Shown here one piece after another: positions 1 to 53,080 of a DNA stretch of 64,000 nt. Made by a program: the position numbers and the translations under genes. Below the pieces are notes generated by a model, which was given only the letters and a program-made list of their open reading frames with translations, did not search any database and had not been told where the DNA came from. The stretch's first letter is position 1. Every line of letters begins with the position of its first letter. This DNA comes from Manduca sexta (lineage: Eukaryota; Arthropoda; Insecta; Lepidoptera; Sphingidae), in assembly GCF_014839805.1 (NCBI RefSeq), contig NC_051124.1, positions 124,001-188,000 on the forward strand, written 5' to 3'.

Positions 1-40849
<40,849 letters not shown>

Positions 40850-43620
40850 AATTTAACATTATCGAGATTAAATCAATTGAATATTCCATTAAAAAACCAC
40901 CAAATTCGTTGTCAAGACGACGTTTCGACATTCAAACAAAATACAAACGCCATTAACTTTTTCACGTTCCGTTACTACTAAAAAAGGCGCGTGATTTGGT
41001 TGAGAAGATTTTACACTTTCATAAAATAAGTTTTAAAAAAATATATAACAAAGAAACATTATTATTTACAAATAAACCTAAGATTATACTTTACAAGAAA
41101 TTAATTTCATATAATTACATTGGAATTAGGTAAAAATTGCGTGGAAAGTAACGGTATCAACGACTTCTTTTTTTAAATTAATGGGAAACTGGTTTATAGG
41201 TGAAACGGAACATTTATCATAGTGTTTACATTCTGTAATGTTTTGTTATCAATTCTTATTTATGTACCTAATTATCAGCAGGGTCTTCATTTACGTACTA
41301 AATGAAAATTATGATTGACATTATCCAGAATTCAAGGTACTATCTACAATAAAACACATTTATATTATCTGATATTATTATTACTATTTACACATACATT
41401 TTAGGAAAAGCCGCTTTACTCTGTACATTTTATATTAAAACGTTGCAACAACTTAATTTCGAGTAAGGCCAATGTATCATAGAAAAAATACACACTTTAT
41501 GTATTGCTTTGCACATTATTGTTAGTTATAATATAGTTATTATACTTTTTCATTTAAATAACGTGTACGTTCTGGTGTGTAACATAAACCAAAATGATTA
41601 AAATATCTTTGCATTGTCATCATGTGGCAGTATGTTACACCTGCAAGTCATTCTCAAAAGTGGATTGAGATTTCAACCTTACTTTATAAAATGATTTTAA
41701 ACAACAAATGCAATTGATGCCGTGAGCGCAGTATAAGTAACATTTAATTAGTTAATGAGTTGGCGTATTTATGTCAGTTGACAAATTTATCATACGTGAA
41801 AAAATATAGTCATTTTAGCTTTGTAAGGATCAAGATCGCAACACCTTGTAAATAGCATATTTTAATTGTGAAAATGTCTTTAATATAATATGACATATTA
41901 AATAAAACCAAAACTAATTTTCACATAGGTTCATTCTTGCTTACGCGGCGCCAATTGTGAGTTCAAACATAATATTTTCCCATGTCATGTAAATAATAGA
42001 GTTAAATTATTAATGGAAGCATTAATAAAGGTGTTTATTGGCTAGCCAAACTGTAAATTAAATTATTAATGTGAAATAATACAACATTAGAGTAAGAGTT
42101 ATGTTAACAATTCTTTAACTTGTTCTATCAGTCTACACAAAAATACAAAGGAACCCTTTAACATGCAACATAGCGTGTAACGTCACTTGTTACATTATAT
42201 GTTGCAAAATTGTTAATGCATAATTTAAATTCAATTTTAAACTGAGCAAGAAATAATCTAGGTACAATATAAAAAATCTGAGATATTCTAAAATCTTTGA
42301 AGGCTGCAACAAAATATTGTTACAAACATCTTGCATCTTTTTCTATCTTAAAAATTACAGAAATCTATGCCCAAACTACGAACGTTAATAATTCTAAACA
42401 TTCTACCCGAACTTACATTATGTATTTTTAGTATAACTGACTCAGGCTTCATTTAAACACATCCAGGCTTAAAACACTAACGTTTATTGTAGCGAACTCT
42501 TGTGCCTAAGTTTTGGACGCATTAACTTGATTTATCATATAACTTTTATTGCCAATTACGAGACCATATTATATCCAGACAGGGCTTCTAATGTAATAAA
42601 ATAATTTTTGGTACACTTATGACACTCAGAACCCATTTTACAAAATTATTAACCAAATAACGCTCTTGGATAGTTATGTAAATATTGTTAAATCCTGAAA
42701 TTAATAATTAAAATAAAACATAAGGGTTGGAACTCTATATCCAATACCACTTACATTATACCCTTCGTTACTCGAATGCGGCCTCGACCCTCAAGTATAA
42801 ATTAATGCGCCCAATATTTAATTCCACAAAGCCCGCACCAATCTCCGCTAGGCATCATAACGTATTAACTTTGAAGTAGACACATTATTTAACTACTAAT
42901 TAACCAGTATCCTCGGTTCTTATGAGCATGTCGGCGCCCTATCACATCTAGTCGTATCTTAATCTCTCTCTAACCGCTACAATAGTCAAAAATATCCAAT
43001 TCTCGTTAACGCACTACATTACCACTTCTACATAAGCCCTGTAAAGTATAGTTCACTTGAAAGCGTCTATAAATTCATTATTTTAACTTTATGTGCTGTT
43101 AATTTTAGTGCACATTGCGCATGCAACGTTTCTCGCAGCATATCGTCGAACATTCAGCACTGGTTTTTAAACAACAAAATCTGATTAAATGGAAGTTCCA
43201 ATAATTATGTGCTTCACTTAATTGTTCTAAACGATTATGTGCACATGTTGCGAGTTAGTGTCGTTGCAAAAGTCTGAGTGGGGCTTAGCACGTTTATAAT
43301 TACTTCTTAAATTTTTCGTATAATCAACCGTAATAATTTATTCGTATAAAAAAATAAATATATCAATATTAAAATTATATCATTAGTCACTTGGGGGACT
43401 AGCTAACATTTTATTACAAATAATTAAAATATCTATTTATGCATGTCACTCTTTCGTCGTAAGTGCAAAATATACAATTTTCTTGGCACATAATGTATAA
43501 ATAAATTTTCGAAACATTCAAATTATGGTAAGAATAATAAAAATAAGTCGTCTTCGGCGTCGTCCCAATTGACATCGTCAATAAAATGATCGTTAAGTTA
43601 TTGATCGAACATTATTTTTC

Positions 43621-43793
43621 AGCCGTTTCCAATATACGATCCCAATCTCAATTTTTAATCCGATTTCAATCATGAACCAATCAAAATAACTCATTTGTAA
43701 GCATGTCTAAAACCCTTTTTTCTGATTGGTCCATTTTTGAAATAGATTAAAAAGAAGCTATTCGTTTATTGAAAATGGCGGTTAGATACTCAA
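43621..43793. mobile_element. MITE family 2, copy 2
   Basis: Ends AGCCGTTTCCAATATACGAT and GAAAATGGCGGTT; shares CGATCCCAATCTCAATTTT, ATTTGTAAGCATGTC and CTGATTGGTCCATTTTTGA with copies at 38743 and 53931. Diverged but complete. Confidence 0.75.
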
Positions 43794-44089
43794 CAGAAGG
43801 TTAATAATTTATATCGCGAGTTCGTACAACCTATGCGCTTCGGTTTGTATGAACGATTAGCAATTAGGGCAACGGGACAAAGTCACCTTATAAATGTGTA
43901 TAAATTTAAAAAGATTTTTCTTACCAAAACCGAGGAATTTAAAGTACAGAAAACAATAACAAATATTAATGGTAATCACTGTGGATAAATTAATAAGGTT
44001 ATTGTATATTTATGTAACTATGAACTGATGGTAAAGTGTACAATAACAGAAGATAGTCTAATAATAAACTATAGTAACAATCTGACCGC

Positions 44090-44348
44090 CTTATTCATAG
44101 AAGTTATTTATCTAAGGACGGAGCATTGCTGTCATAACAAGTCTGTTTCTCAGTGCTGACGGCATGGCAGCCTTTGCAGTGCGTAGACATAGGGCCGTTG
44201 TGATTGGCTAATATTGAGATACAACTTGAATCTAATTGGCTGTCAGATAAACAAAGCTGAACAAACAGCAAGCTGTCAGATAAACAAATCTGAGAAAAAG
44301 ATTTGTTATCACTGCAATGCCGTCCTTAGATAAATATCTATGAATAAG
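44090..44348. mobile_element. MITE family 3
   Basis: 259 bp with terminal inverted repeats of about 30 bp: CTTATTCATAGAAGTTATTT on the left and, on the other strand, CTTATTCATAGATATTTATC on the right, both continuing into a shared CTAAGGACGG. An internal GCTGTCAGATAAACAAA is repeated in direct orientation. No target duplication is obvious and no second copy is in the window. Confidence 0.75.
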
Positions 44349-45003
44349 AGGCGAGTGCACTAATTGTGTTTATATTTGACAAAATTTAAATTATTTTGTG
44401 TCATCAATCAAGAAAATTTACCTGCAATATTTTGATACGACATCTGCACTGTGGCAAAAATTGAGTTATTTAAAAAAGTTATAAATTCGTTATCCCAGTG
44501 GTTCTATTTCTGAAAACGAAATAACAGTGCAATACAATCTAGACGCAAATAAGATCATCACTTACTGGAGACCAAATTTTATTTTAGTCTTACAGATAAA
44601 CGTGGTTAAGTAGATTAAGGTAGATAGAAATCACAAACTAGTGCTACAAAAACGTGAGATGGGTATTGTGCGATGTAGGTTTCAATTAGCGACATCTATT
44701 CAATTATTATTCTTGTCGACAGAATATTAAATATTGACTGTGTGCCACTTTTCTTCTCACATTCTACATTGAAGAACAACATAGACAATAAATACTCTAA
44801 AATGCTGTGAACAATTATCATTTTAAGTCAATGAACAAATGTGTAATGTTTTGTGTAAATAAAAACGAACTTTCCAACTAAAACGATAGTAATCATGTAT
44901 ATTTGTATAATAAATACAATATAGGTATGTATATATCATAAATAAATATATCCATCTGCATCTTTCGATAGTTTAACTATAATGTAATTGTGGGCATCTC
45001 GCT

Positions 45004-45203
45004 ATACAGGATGCCACAAAAATAGAATAGAATCAGTGGCTTATGATTACAATTTTTAAGATTAAATTTGAAATCCTTTGTATTTCAAATTTTGAGGACA
45101 TTGCAAGCAAAAAACCTAAAGATATCCTCATGGACATTTAAATCTCTAGTAAACTATTTTCAATACTATTTTTATGAGACGCTTTTATTGTGACATCCCA
45201 TAT
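45004..45203. mobile_element. Possible degenerate MITE (family 4)
   Basis: Ends ATACAGGATGCCACAAAAA and, on the other strand, ATATGGGATGTCACAATAA agree at 15 of 19 positions. Flanks show no duplication. The ACAGG-ATG-CCACAAAAA type end is common in arthropod inverted-repeat elements. Confidence 0.4.
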
Positions 45204-45414
45204 CATTTAGAAACGAGATAAATGACCTAGTTTAGTCATCTAGTTCTGCAGATATATAATAAACATGCTTGACATGCCCGTATAGTTTCTGCAATATTAC
45301 AGAAAAGCATAAAAAAACATTATCTTAACAATCACACTAAAATTATAACCCGTAATAAGGTTGCATGTCGAACAAAGCTACATGGAGTACACACTATTAT
45401 TTTGCTGATGGTAG

Positions 45415-45605
45415 GATATAATTTATATCAGCCCGGATAACAACCACCGTACACAAGATGTTGAAACCTGCGATCTTGGCCCACGTTTATGTGTCGCGTG
45501 ATGGGATCAGCCTGTGTATCCGGTTCCAACAAGTCTACATAATTGTGTCGACTGTTGAGGGATAATCATCTGTCGTCTGCTGAACATGGGTGACCCCCAT
45601 AGACT
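45415..45605 (+). repeat. Retroposon tail family C, copy 2
   Basis: Contains AACAACCACCGTACACAAG, ATGTGTCGCGTGATGGGATC, AATTGTGTCGACTGTTGAGG and AATCATCTGTCGTCTGCTG, in the same order as 35315-35520. Confidence 0.6.
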
Positions 45606-47105
45606 GCCAGATCAACCTATTGTAATATGTATTTATAACATAGTATATTTAGTAGAACTATGATATAATTGTTTTTCGGTACAGCATGAATGGACCAGCC
45701 AGATCTAATTAATACCACAAAAAACTTATATGGAATAATAGTTTTGAAATTTCTCTGAAAAGTGTGATATTTCTTCTAACACTTCAGTATAGCAATCAAT
45801 ATTACCATTGTCAGACTTCACAATCAATCAGCCTACATTTTGCCATAAAAAAATACAACAAAATACCATTTTCCAAAATATTATACAGCTATTCCCAATA
45901 TCTTCAGTCTCCAAGTATAAAAATAGAGACATGAATCTTGTAACTAAATCAAAAGTTAGTGTGATTGTTGTATTAATATCATATTATGCTTTATAAGTAA
46001 ATGTTTTATGACACCAGAACCATCTAGTTTTCTTATTAAAGGTATAAACCAACCATAATGTGCACTGGTACGAATGTTCGTATCAGAATATTAGTTACCT
46101 ACGAATGCTCGCTATTAAAAACCACCTGATATTTTGATTGGTTTATCACTAAAATAAGCTTGTAGCTTGATTAGTGGCTGGTAATAGGTATACAGAAAGG
46201 CTTCTGTACTATTTCTCAATAAAAAGCTGTATAAACTAAACAAATATGATATTTTCAAAAACGGTTAATGACAGTGCCACGAAAACGAGTTACATTTAAA
46301 ATAATTATTTAACATAAGTATTAAAAACATTGCATCTGTTGCGGTGTAAAAAATGTGACTAAATGGCTTCCTTATAATTTAAATACAATGAAATTACTTA
46401 AGTCTCCTAATCTAATGACGAAAAAAAAATAAATATTCAAAATACATCGCAACCACGATATAGAAAATCAAGCGTTGGGTAAATACAATAAATTTAGGCT
46501 CCAAGCCGAATACCGAACCCGACAAACCATTCTGAATCATTCTACGTAGACAATAAAGTCCGCGACACACGCTGCAGAACCAGTACACAATTTAGTAAAA
46601 ATTGGAACACTTTGGCATAACAACCTTTGTAAATCTCACATTAATTAACACTCCGGCCAGCTTCCAAACCGCCATATTGAGGAACTCGACACCAGTGGCC
46701 TCACAAATCAATTACTACATTGTGGAAATTGTTAAATCTGTGTTGCGTTTTGCGTGACATTGTGTTGTCAATATTCAAGTTTATATAACATGCAAACGAT
46801 GACATGTAAAAAGTAAAGCAGATACTTTTCCAATATACTTGAAAAAATATGTTGGATCAACCCAATTGGGTGAGATAAGGGCAGGTGAATATAAAACATG
46901 AGTCGAGCAGGTCTCTCGCGCAAAAACAATAGAACTTGAGGTTAGATATAAAATAATACAAGCTAGATTATGCACAGTGTATGTTAATTAAAATCATGCA
47001 TGCATTGACAGTGAATAAGCTTGTGTAATCTAGAGATATCTATATTTTAGACCATATGCTCAAAGCTCAGATGCAGTAATTAAATATTGACCTGTGAGAC
47101 AGGAG

Positions 47106-47111
47106 TTTATT
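47106..47111 (-). terminator. Candidate poly(A) signal of the I-2 gene
   Basis: AATAAA on the minus strand about 124-129 nt after the stop codon. Position is reasonable; other AT-rich candidates exist further on. Confidence 0.4.
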
Positions 47112-47234
47112 AAATTTAAATTCCCCTGAATATTGACAACGCTAAAATAAACCTGATCCATTCAGCCGGCACTAAGCATTCTGTATCAACTTGAAGCCGT
47201 GAACGTTATGTACATGCGAGCGAGCGTGTGGCAG

Positions 47235-47315
47235 TCAGGTGCCTTTCTCCCGTTTCTCATCGTCATCGTCGTCGTCCTCCTCCTGTGCCATCAGCTGCCG
47301 CGCCAGTTGTAGAGC
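47235..47315 (-). CDS. PPP1R2: I-2 exon 2 (C-terminal)
   Basis: Acceptor catatttccag|GCTCTA; 81 nt in phase 0 encode ALQLARQLMAQEEDDDDDDE KREKGT and stop TGA at 47237-47235. It completes the helix HYNEFQ-ALQLARQL seen in all inhibitor-2 proteins. It is too short for an ORF finder, and homology plus phase decide it. Confidence 0.93.
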   Translation of the reverse strand, partial: ALQLARQLMAQEEDDDDDDEKREKGT

Positions 47316-50164
47316 CTGGAAATATGACAAATTCAGTTGTATTTTTCTGGAATACCGTTTAGTTAAATGATGTTCCAACTCACACCAAACTTGCCTATTA
47401 CATAAATTGGCACATTATAAATAACCGAATGCATGGCAATGAATGAATGAATGGCATGAGTGTGCCAATTCGATATAATTTTGTGTGGGATAAAAGCATC
47501 AGTCCACAAAACCCTTTATAATATTTGTTTACAGAATGTGTCACACACTTATGGCATAATATGTTAAGCCTTTTACTTTATAATTAATTGTATTAATACT
47601 TTAAAAATATTAAGTCCTGTGAACAACATTGTTACAATTATTATTAAGAACTTTGTGGCAAATACTGTGTTTAGTAAATGCAAAAAAAAGATATTTTCTT
47701 GGGATTATATTAGCATTAATGTAAGTTAATTGGCTTATTCTTTTGTAACTAAAATGTTTTTAAAGTACATTAACTTGCCAGTAGGATACCACAGCCCATT
47801 TTATATATAATATTTCTTACAAATAATAAGGGATTATAAGATATAAAAACACATTTTTTTTATTTTAACATAATCTTATCTCAAATTTGTAGATTATCAA
47901 AAAAGGTAATCTTATACACATTAAGATTAAGAAGGACATAGAGGCATTCCATTATTCTCTAGCTCAGTATGATTAATCAAATTAATAATTGTATAATTAA
48001 TAAAAAACAAAATCTTAATAAATTGTCAATCTTTAGTCTCATATTATTATTTATTATAAAGGTACACCTAGATTGGCAAAAGAAACAAAATATCAAATAA
48101 ACATACAAAATCTGCATACATATCTACAGTATCGGGATAGACAGCAAATGTAATAAATGTTTGCCAATATGGTTACACCTCAAGTATACCTCACGCATTA
48201 ATAGACATAAGGTACCTTACATTTATACCTCATATTTTCATTATAAGATTTTTTAAAATCTTTATTTAAGGAACTTGGTACTTATTTCGTAATAACTCTG
48301 CATGTCCATTTTACAGGTACTCTCTCTTCACTATGTCAAAATATTTTTTTCCCTAGCCCGTTCCGACACATAACTAATAACAAGGAAAATGATCCTTTCA
48401 GTGAACATTGTTTCAATTGAAAACATACAATTGCACCAATTCATCATACATTAGGTACTGTCTTGTGGGAAAATGATTCACAATCCCACATCTATAAATA
48501 AACTCATTAACAATCACACCATCACATGATGAGCCTTGACTTGCATAGTACATCAATGACAATCATAATGTATAGTATTATATAAAGCCAAAGAGTTTGT
48601 TTGTTTGAACATGCTAATCTCAGGAACCACTGATTTGAATTGAATTTTTTTTTAATGTTGAATAGCCCATTTATTGAGGAAGGCTTCATAACCCTTGACC
48701 AATAGTAGAGTATCAATGAAAAATGTTCCAAACATGACAAAATTATTCCTTTCAAGAGCTTCCGATTCATGCCCTGCTTTAACGGTAAAAGCTATGCAAA
48801 ATTTATGTATGACAGTGTTGTTCTCCTTAAAATGTATATAATTCTAAAGAAAAGTTCTAAAAATATATTATGAATGAAGTTTCCCACTACATCTGTCTGC
48901 CTGTCTAAATGCGATAATGTCAAAAGTACCCAACAGCCATGAAAGTTGGTATGGAGATAGTTTGAGAGCCAGGGAAGGACTTACACTAATTTTATCTCAA
49001 AAAACGCTTTCAAGCAAGCAAAATCTAATTGTTATATATTTGAATGTTATAAGTATGATTAAAAATATATATAAATAAGTTTCTTAGATATTTTGGAAAC
49101 CTGCTAAAGGATAAACTATGCCTGAGTTTAATGACATATTTACTATATAATATGAGAATAAATATTATTTATTCTACTACTAGTATGAAGCATCAAATAG
49201 GCTTCTACTATTTATTATATTATAATTATTACTCTATACGTTCAAAGCTTTTACTGCTTTTTATAAGGTTTTGAGAATACATAGGTACCTGATTAAATCT
49301 TCTTTAGTTGATAAGATAGAAGGTAAAACTTCAAACAGAAATATCTCTTTTCATGACTTCCTATAATAGTAAATATGGCATACTTATTCAAACTCTGTAT
49401 TTAAAAAAAATCATCTATAGACACACATAAAATATACCAACAAATATTGCATGACATATCACTATTCTTCTTTAAAAACACATGCTTCTACTGAATTTCA
49501 AATGAGTTGGGTAATCATTTTGAAAATGTATACAAATGTTGCTAATTAGCTATGTAATGTAATTGCATAAAAGGTTATTAGTATTTATATATTTCACACA
49601 TGGATGTAAGGTCATATCTTATTGTAATGTCAGAATGCAAATGAGTAATGAAATGTATTACACAAAACAGTATATACAGTAAGCATCGTCGAGCTACGTG
49701 TGGGATGTAAGTCGCTACCCCCGCCAGTCGTTACAAGTGACCTAACCGCGCAATCGCGCACCCACCTGGAACTCATTGTAGTGCATTTTCCGCTTCTTCT
49801 CGAACTCGATCCGCCGCCGGCGCACCTCCTCCGGCTCCTCCATCTCTTCGTCGCTCTCCACATCCACACACTTGGGCGGCTTGTTCATACTCGCCGCGAG
49901 CTTCGCCGCTAACAAGTTTGCGTCCAACTCGTCATTTGGTTCCAAATCTCCGTCCACCGCTTCCGAGAACGGTGTTTTGGGTTCTTCTACTTTCATATGC
50001 CCGTAATCCTTGTTGGGCGGGTGGAAAGTCTCCATAATATTCATCTCATCAAACCTCTGCTCCTTCGGCCGTTTACTCGTTGACGGGTTTCCATCGGAGC
50101 CATCGATGCTCCGCGACGTCTTCAATATGCCCTTAGAGGGCTTCTTTTGTAAATTCTGTGCCAT
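47235..50164 (-). CDS. PPP1R2: Protein phosphatase inhibitor-2 (I-2)
   Basis: Two exons encode 159 residues of the heat-stable, largely disordered inhibitor and chaperone of protein phosphatase 1. Visible motifs match the family: a SILK-type motif GILK at residues 12-15; KEQRFDEMNI at 35-44, the RVxF-like docking site; HPPNKDYGHMKVEEPKTPF at 48-66, including the Thr of the GSK3 site (TP at 64-65); and the inhibitory helix KKRKMHYNE at 123-131, whose His-Tyr pair reaches the PP1 active site, then LARQLM. It ends in an acidic EEDDDDDDE tail. The tail after LARQLM is much shorter than in mammals. It is divergent from ave, 704 bp away. Confidence 0.96.
47316..49765 (-). other. Intron of the I-2 gene
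   Basis: A 2.45-kb GT-AG intron. It carries an RTE-like repeat at about 48585-48880 and is otherwise AT-rich without coding frames. Trailing AT-rich DNA toward the exon 2 acceptor has no recognisable element. Confidence 0.7.
48585..48880 (+). repeat. RTE-like interspersed repeat (long copy)
   Basis: Contains TTTGTTTGAACATGCTAATC, AGGAACCACTGATTTGAA, TAGCCCATTTATTGAGGAAG, AAGAGCTTCCGATTCATG and ATTCTAAAGAAAAGTTCTAA. I recognise this as a common lepidopteran retroposon tail related to the 7775 element. No protein remnant. Confidence 0.5.
49766..50164 (-). CDS. PPP1R2: I-2 exon 1
   Basis: The ATG at 50164 has a strong start context (ACACCATGGC). The 399-nt exon is 133 codons, MAQNLQKKPSKGILKTS to HYNEFQ, and ends at a donor CAG|gtgggt, phase 0. 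The open frame reads a few codons into the intron. Confidence 0.95.
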
Positions 50165-50868
50165 GGTGTTTTATTTCAAAAAGACATTTTATATTATATA
50201 GATAGGAATTCCGACAAGATTAGGTTTTATTTTATTTTTTCACCGGATGACAGATGAACTAATTCTACCAAAATTTGACAGCTGACAGACGCAGTTTGCA
50301 AAATTTGTAGATTGGTGTTGGTCTAATAAATGCTACCAATTTTCAAATATTTTTTATTTCATTAATATACGTATATCAATGTTTACTAAGGATTCGATTC
50401 CTAGTATTATTATAGCTAGCTTACAAAATTATGTTCAAATATACAGTCATTCCAATTAATTAATTTATGTGGCCGTTTGAGTTTGTACTTTAGTCGATAG
50501 GAGTAAAAATTATAGCAGTCTATGAAATTTTACAGTTGATAACTGACAAATTGACATTACTTATTCCCTTAGTCTATGGACGAGTAGGAGTATAAAATTC
50601 TCAGAACAATGACAAGCATAGAAGTAACACTATGACATTTGAGTGTACCTCAGAACATAAAAGACAGACTAGGCTGTATGGCTGAGAGCCTTTGCCTTCT
50701 CCTTAAGGAGTAAATCAAACCAAAAAAAAAGAAAATGTCTATGGACGAAAACGAAACGAACAATATCAAAACAAAAACTTTTCTTGCATTTTGCACAAAA
50801 AGTGATAAATCTTTCTTATAATTCATTGAATACTAGTTTTTGTGACTAAGTTTACGTTAACTATCAAA
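50165..50868. promoter_or_regulatory. Shared intergenic region between divergent I-2 and ave genes
   Basis: Start codons of the two genes point away from each other, 704 bp apart, so this stretch must hold both 5' UTRs and probably a bidirectional promoter. It is AT-rich and no core motif stands out. The string CTTTGCCTTCTCCTTAAGGA near 50690 resembles a known short retroposon tail. Confidence 0.6.
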
Positions 50869-50907
50869 ATGGTAGAAGAATCCAATATGAATTCTAACAA
50901 AGCTAAG
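50869..50907 (+). CDS. ave: ave exon 1
   Basis: The ATG at 50869 (context TCAAAATGG) opens MVEESNMNSNKAK, 39 nt, donor AAG|gttcgt, phase 0. It is variable N-terminal sequence. Confidence 0.9.
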
Positions 50908-52383
50908 GTTCGTAACCACCTAGATTACTGCTACTTTTCACCTATTTTTCTGATTAAAATCACTCTGTAGATATGAATTCGACATCGCTCTGCTTGGTGT
51001 TTAACTACTCCAATCATATTTCAGACGAAAACGACTCGTCCGAAGGCAGTGTACTTGTGGACAGAAGCCGATGTGCAGAAATGGCTTCGACGACACTGCA
51101 GCGACTACTATAGTCTCTACTGGGAGAGGTTTCATGAGGTGAGTATCTAACAAATGTAATAAGCAATAGTAAATTGCGTAACGAACATTTTTTTACTACT
51201 TGGGAAAATTTTAAGTGAATTAAATTCTGATAAGATTATAAAGTTCTTTAATCATAATTCTTTGTAGCATTACTCATTATTGCTATGTATGTTTATAGAC
51301 GAAGTTTTTGAATTTATCTCAGAAATAAATATCACCCATAGAAAATTAAACAATAACTGTTTATCTTACCTGTAAAATCTTATAAAGGGATTTATCAATT
51401 TGGACATAAATATGTTGTATTTTAATACTAACACATGCTTGAACACTTCATAAACCATGCGAAAACATTTAATAAAGTTGATATTTGGAGAAATATTTTA
51501 TAAAGTCGATTTTTGATCATAATGTGCGCTACATTATGATCAAAATATCAACTGAGTAATATTTAAAAATCATTACAAAATTCTGAGTTGGTGGTCGTAA
51601 CTTTAAGATCACTTACTCAGAATTGGATAAACTTCTCAGTGATATGTGGTTCCAAAAAGACGGTGTAAGCAAAACATCTGGTCAAATAATTGACACATTC
51701 AAGGGGAAGTTCATTGGATGCATATTTACAAGAAATGGTCTGGTCAGCCACATCAAGCAATTTAAAACTGACTTCTTTTTAAGGAATTACATCATGTCTG
51801 GAATAATTTTCAGTCTTCTACATCAATTATTTTGTTATATATTTTTTATTTTACACAAAATTCTTATGTCTTTATTGGAAAATCAGATAAATTTTTTGAT
51901 TCCATTAATTTCTTAATTAATTACACCATATTCTAGATTTTTCTATCTCTTTAAAGTTTAATAGTTTTTTCACTGCCACATTACAGCATACAGAATTAGT
52001 TGTATTTGTTACTCATAATGTGACAATAAGTCAGCATCTTTAAGACTCTCTACATGTTGGTCTAATGATATATACAGCAAAAAATAAACTGATGCGTATG
52101 TTTACACACTTTTTTTGCATATAAGGGATAAGCAGAGACACAACTGGTACACTCAGATTTTATGTTTAAGACAAATGCATAGTTAATAATTTTCTTCCAG
52201 CATGACATAACTGGCCGAGCATTGGTCCGTATAAACGACAACACCCTCCTGAGAATGGGCATCACAAATAGGGAGCACAGGGATGCAATATGGCGAGAGA
52301 TCCTCAAACTGCGGCTCAAAGCGGACATAGTAGAGATCAGGGATCTGGAACGAAGGCACAACTACTTCAACTACGATTTGTGA
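50869..52383 (+). CDS. ave: Aveugle/hyphen, SAM-domain adaptor (three exons)
   Basis: Three exons encode 111 residues: 13 residues before the SAM domain, then TKTTRPKAVYLWTEADVQKW, RRHCSDYYSLYWERFHEHDI, TGRALVRINDNTLLRMGI and a C-terminal helix REILKLRLKADIVEIRDLE. This matches Drosophila Aveugle (Hyphen), whose SAM domain bridges CNK and KSR in the Ras-Raf-MEK-ERK cascade; vertebrate SAMD12 is a relative. The size matches the fly protein (about 106 residues). The role is from known family biology, not shown here. Divergent from the inhibitor-2 gene. Confidence 0.96.
51025..51138 (+). CDS. ave: ave exon 2
   Basis: Acceptor catatttcag|ACGAAA, donor CATGAG|gtgagt; 114 nt, phase 0. It encodes the N-terminal half of the SAM domain (LWTEADVQKWLRRHC, YWERFHE). 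Confidence 0.95.
51511..51545. repeat. Perfect foldback hairpin, 15-bp arms
   Basis: Arms TTTTGATCATAATGT (51511-51525) and its exact complement (51531-51545) flank a 5-base loop. It lies in the second intron of ave. Confidence 0.8.
52201..52383 (+). CDS. ave: ave exon 3
   Basis: Acceptor ttttcttccag|CATGAC; 183 nt encode 60 residues, HDITGRALVRINDNTL to RHNYFNYDL, with stop TGA at 52381-52383. Phase 0. Confidence 0.95.
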   Translation, partial: HDITGRALVRINDNTLLRMGITNREHRDAIWREILKLRLKADIVEIRDLERRHNYFNYDL

Positions 52384-52870
52384 CAAAGGCAGGAAGATGC
52401 GGCTAGCTTCACTAGTGTTGTGACAGTAGATAGACGATATCCCTTATTCAAATATATCAGCAACTATATTTACTTAAAGTGCAGTGTTATCATGGGGCTG
52501 TACCGTGCCTTATTGGGTATATTCAGACTATTTGAAGTTTTAAATAGATGATAATTACAGAAACAATATTCTATACAGTCTGTATCAGTTTACAGGAAGA
52601 CGGTACTATGAGAGGTTTTTTTTTAAAGTAACTTGTCATAAATGTAACTGCATGTAAATACTCAAGTAGTGAGGTGCTGTTAGATAACTGATTACAATAC
52701 AGTATAACTGAAGGATTCATTAAATTGTTTGTGAAATTTTTGGACTTGTATGTAAAAGTATATTTATGGTGAAATTTAAGATGTGATAATAATTTCACTG
52801 TTTACAGTAACAGTTCATAGTCAAAATTCATTTTGATTGTTAATAATTAGTGTACTGTAATGTGGTATGA

Positions 52871-52876
52871 AATAAA
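52871..52876 (+). terminator. Candidate poly(A) signal of ave
   Basis: AATAAA 488 nt after the stop codon; another AATAAA occurs at 52945-52950. Confidence 0.4.
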
Positions 52877-53019
52877 TATTTAAATAAGATAAATTTATAT
52901 TGTATATGAATGCATAAAAAATATCTTGGAATTTCTTTATGTCCAATAAATGTGACAGTAGATAATAATTATTAAAATCATAATTTTTTATGTATCACCT
53001 CACCAGACTGAAGACAGAA

Positions 53020-53080
53020 TGACTTGCGAGTTAGGTTATGGGACTCATAATGGTCTGAGTTTGATACCTGGGTAAGGCAA
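53020..53080 (+). repeat. Degenerate tRNA-derived SINE head
   Basis: GGTTATGGGACTCATAATGG and GTCTGAGTTTGATACCTGGG resemble a tRNA-like head with a decayed B box. Low confidence as it is heavily diverged. Confidence 0.35.

Larger units (their letters stand above)
40850..47234. other. Intergenic region between coiled-coil gene and I-2 gene
   Basis: The first 150 bp (to about 41000) probably hold the coiled-coil promoter, with no clear TATA or initiator motif. The rest is AT-rich and has no coding frame with homology; it includes a MITE at 43621, another at 44090, a possible third at 45004 and a LINE tail at 45415. The last few hundred bases (from about 47100) are presumably the 3' UTR of the inhibitor-2 gene. 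Confidence 0.6.
50908..52200 (+). other. Introns of the ave gene
   Basis: GT-AG introns 50908-51024 and 51139-52200. The second, 1,062 bp, contains a perfect 15-bp-arm hairpin at 51511-51545 and no exon. Confidence 0.7.
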
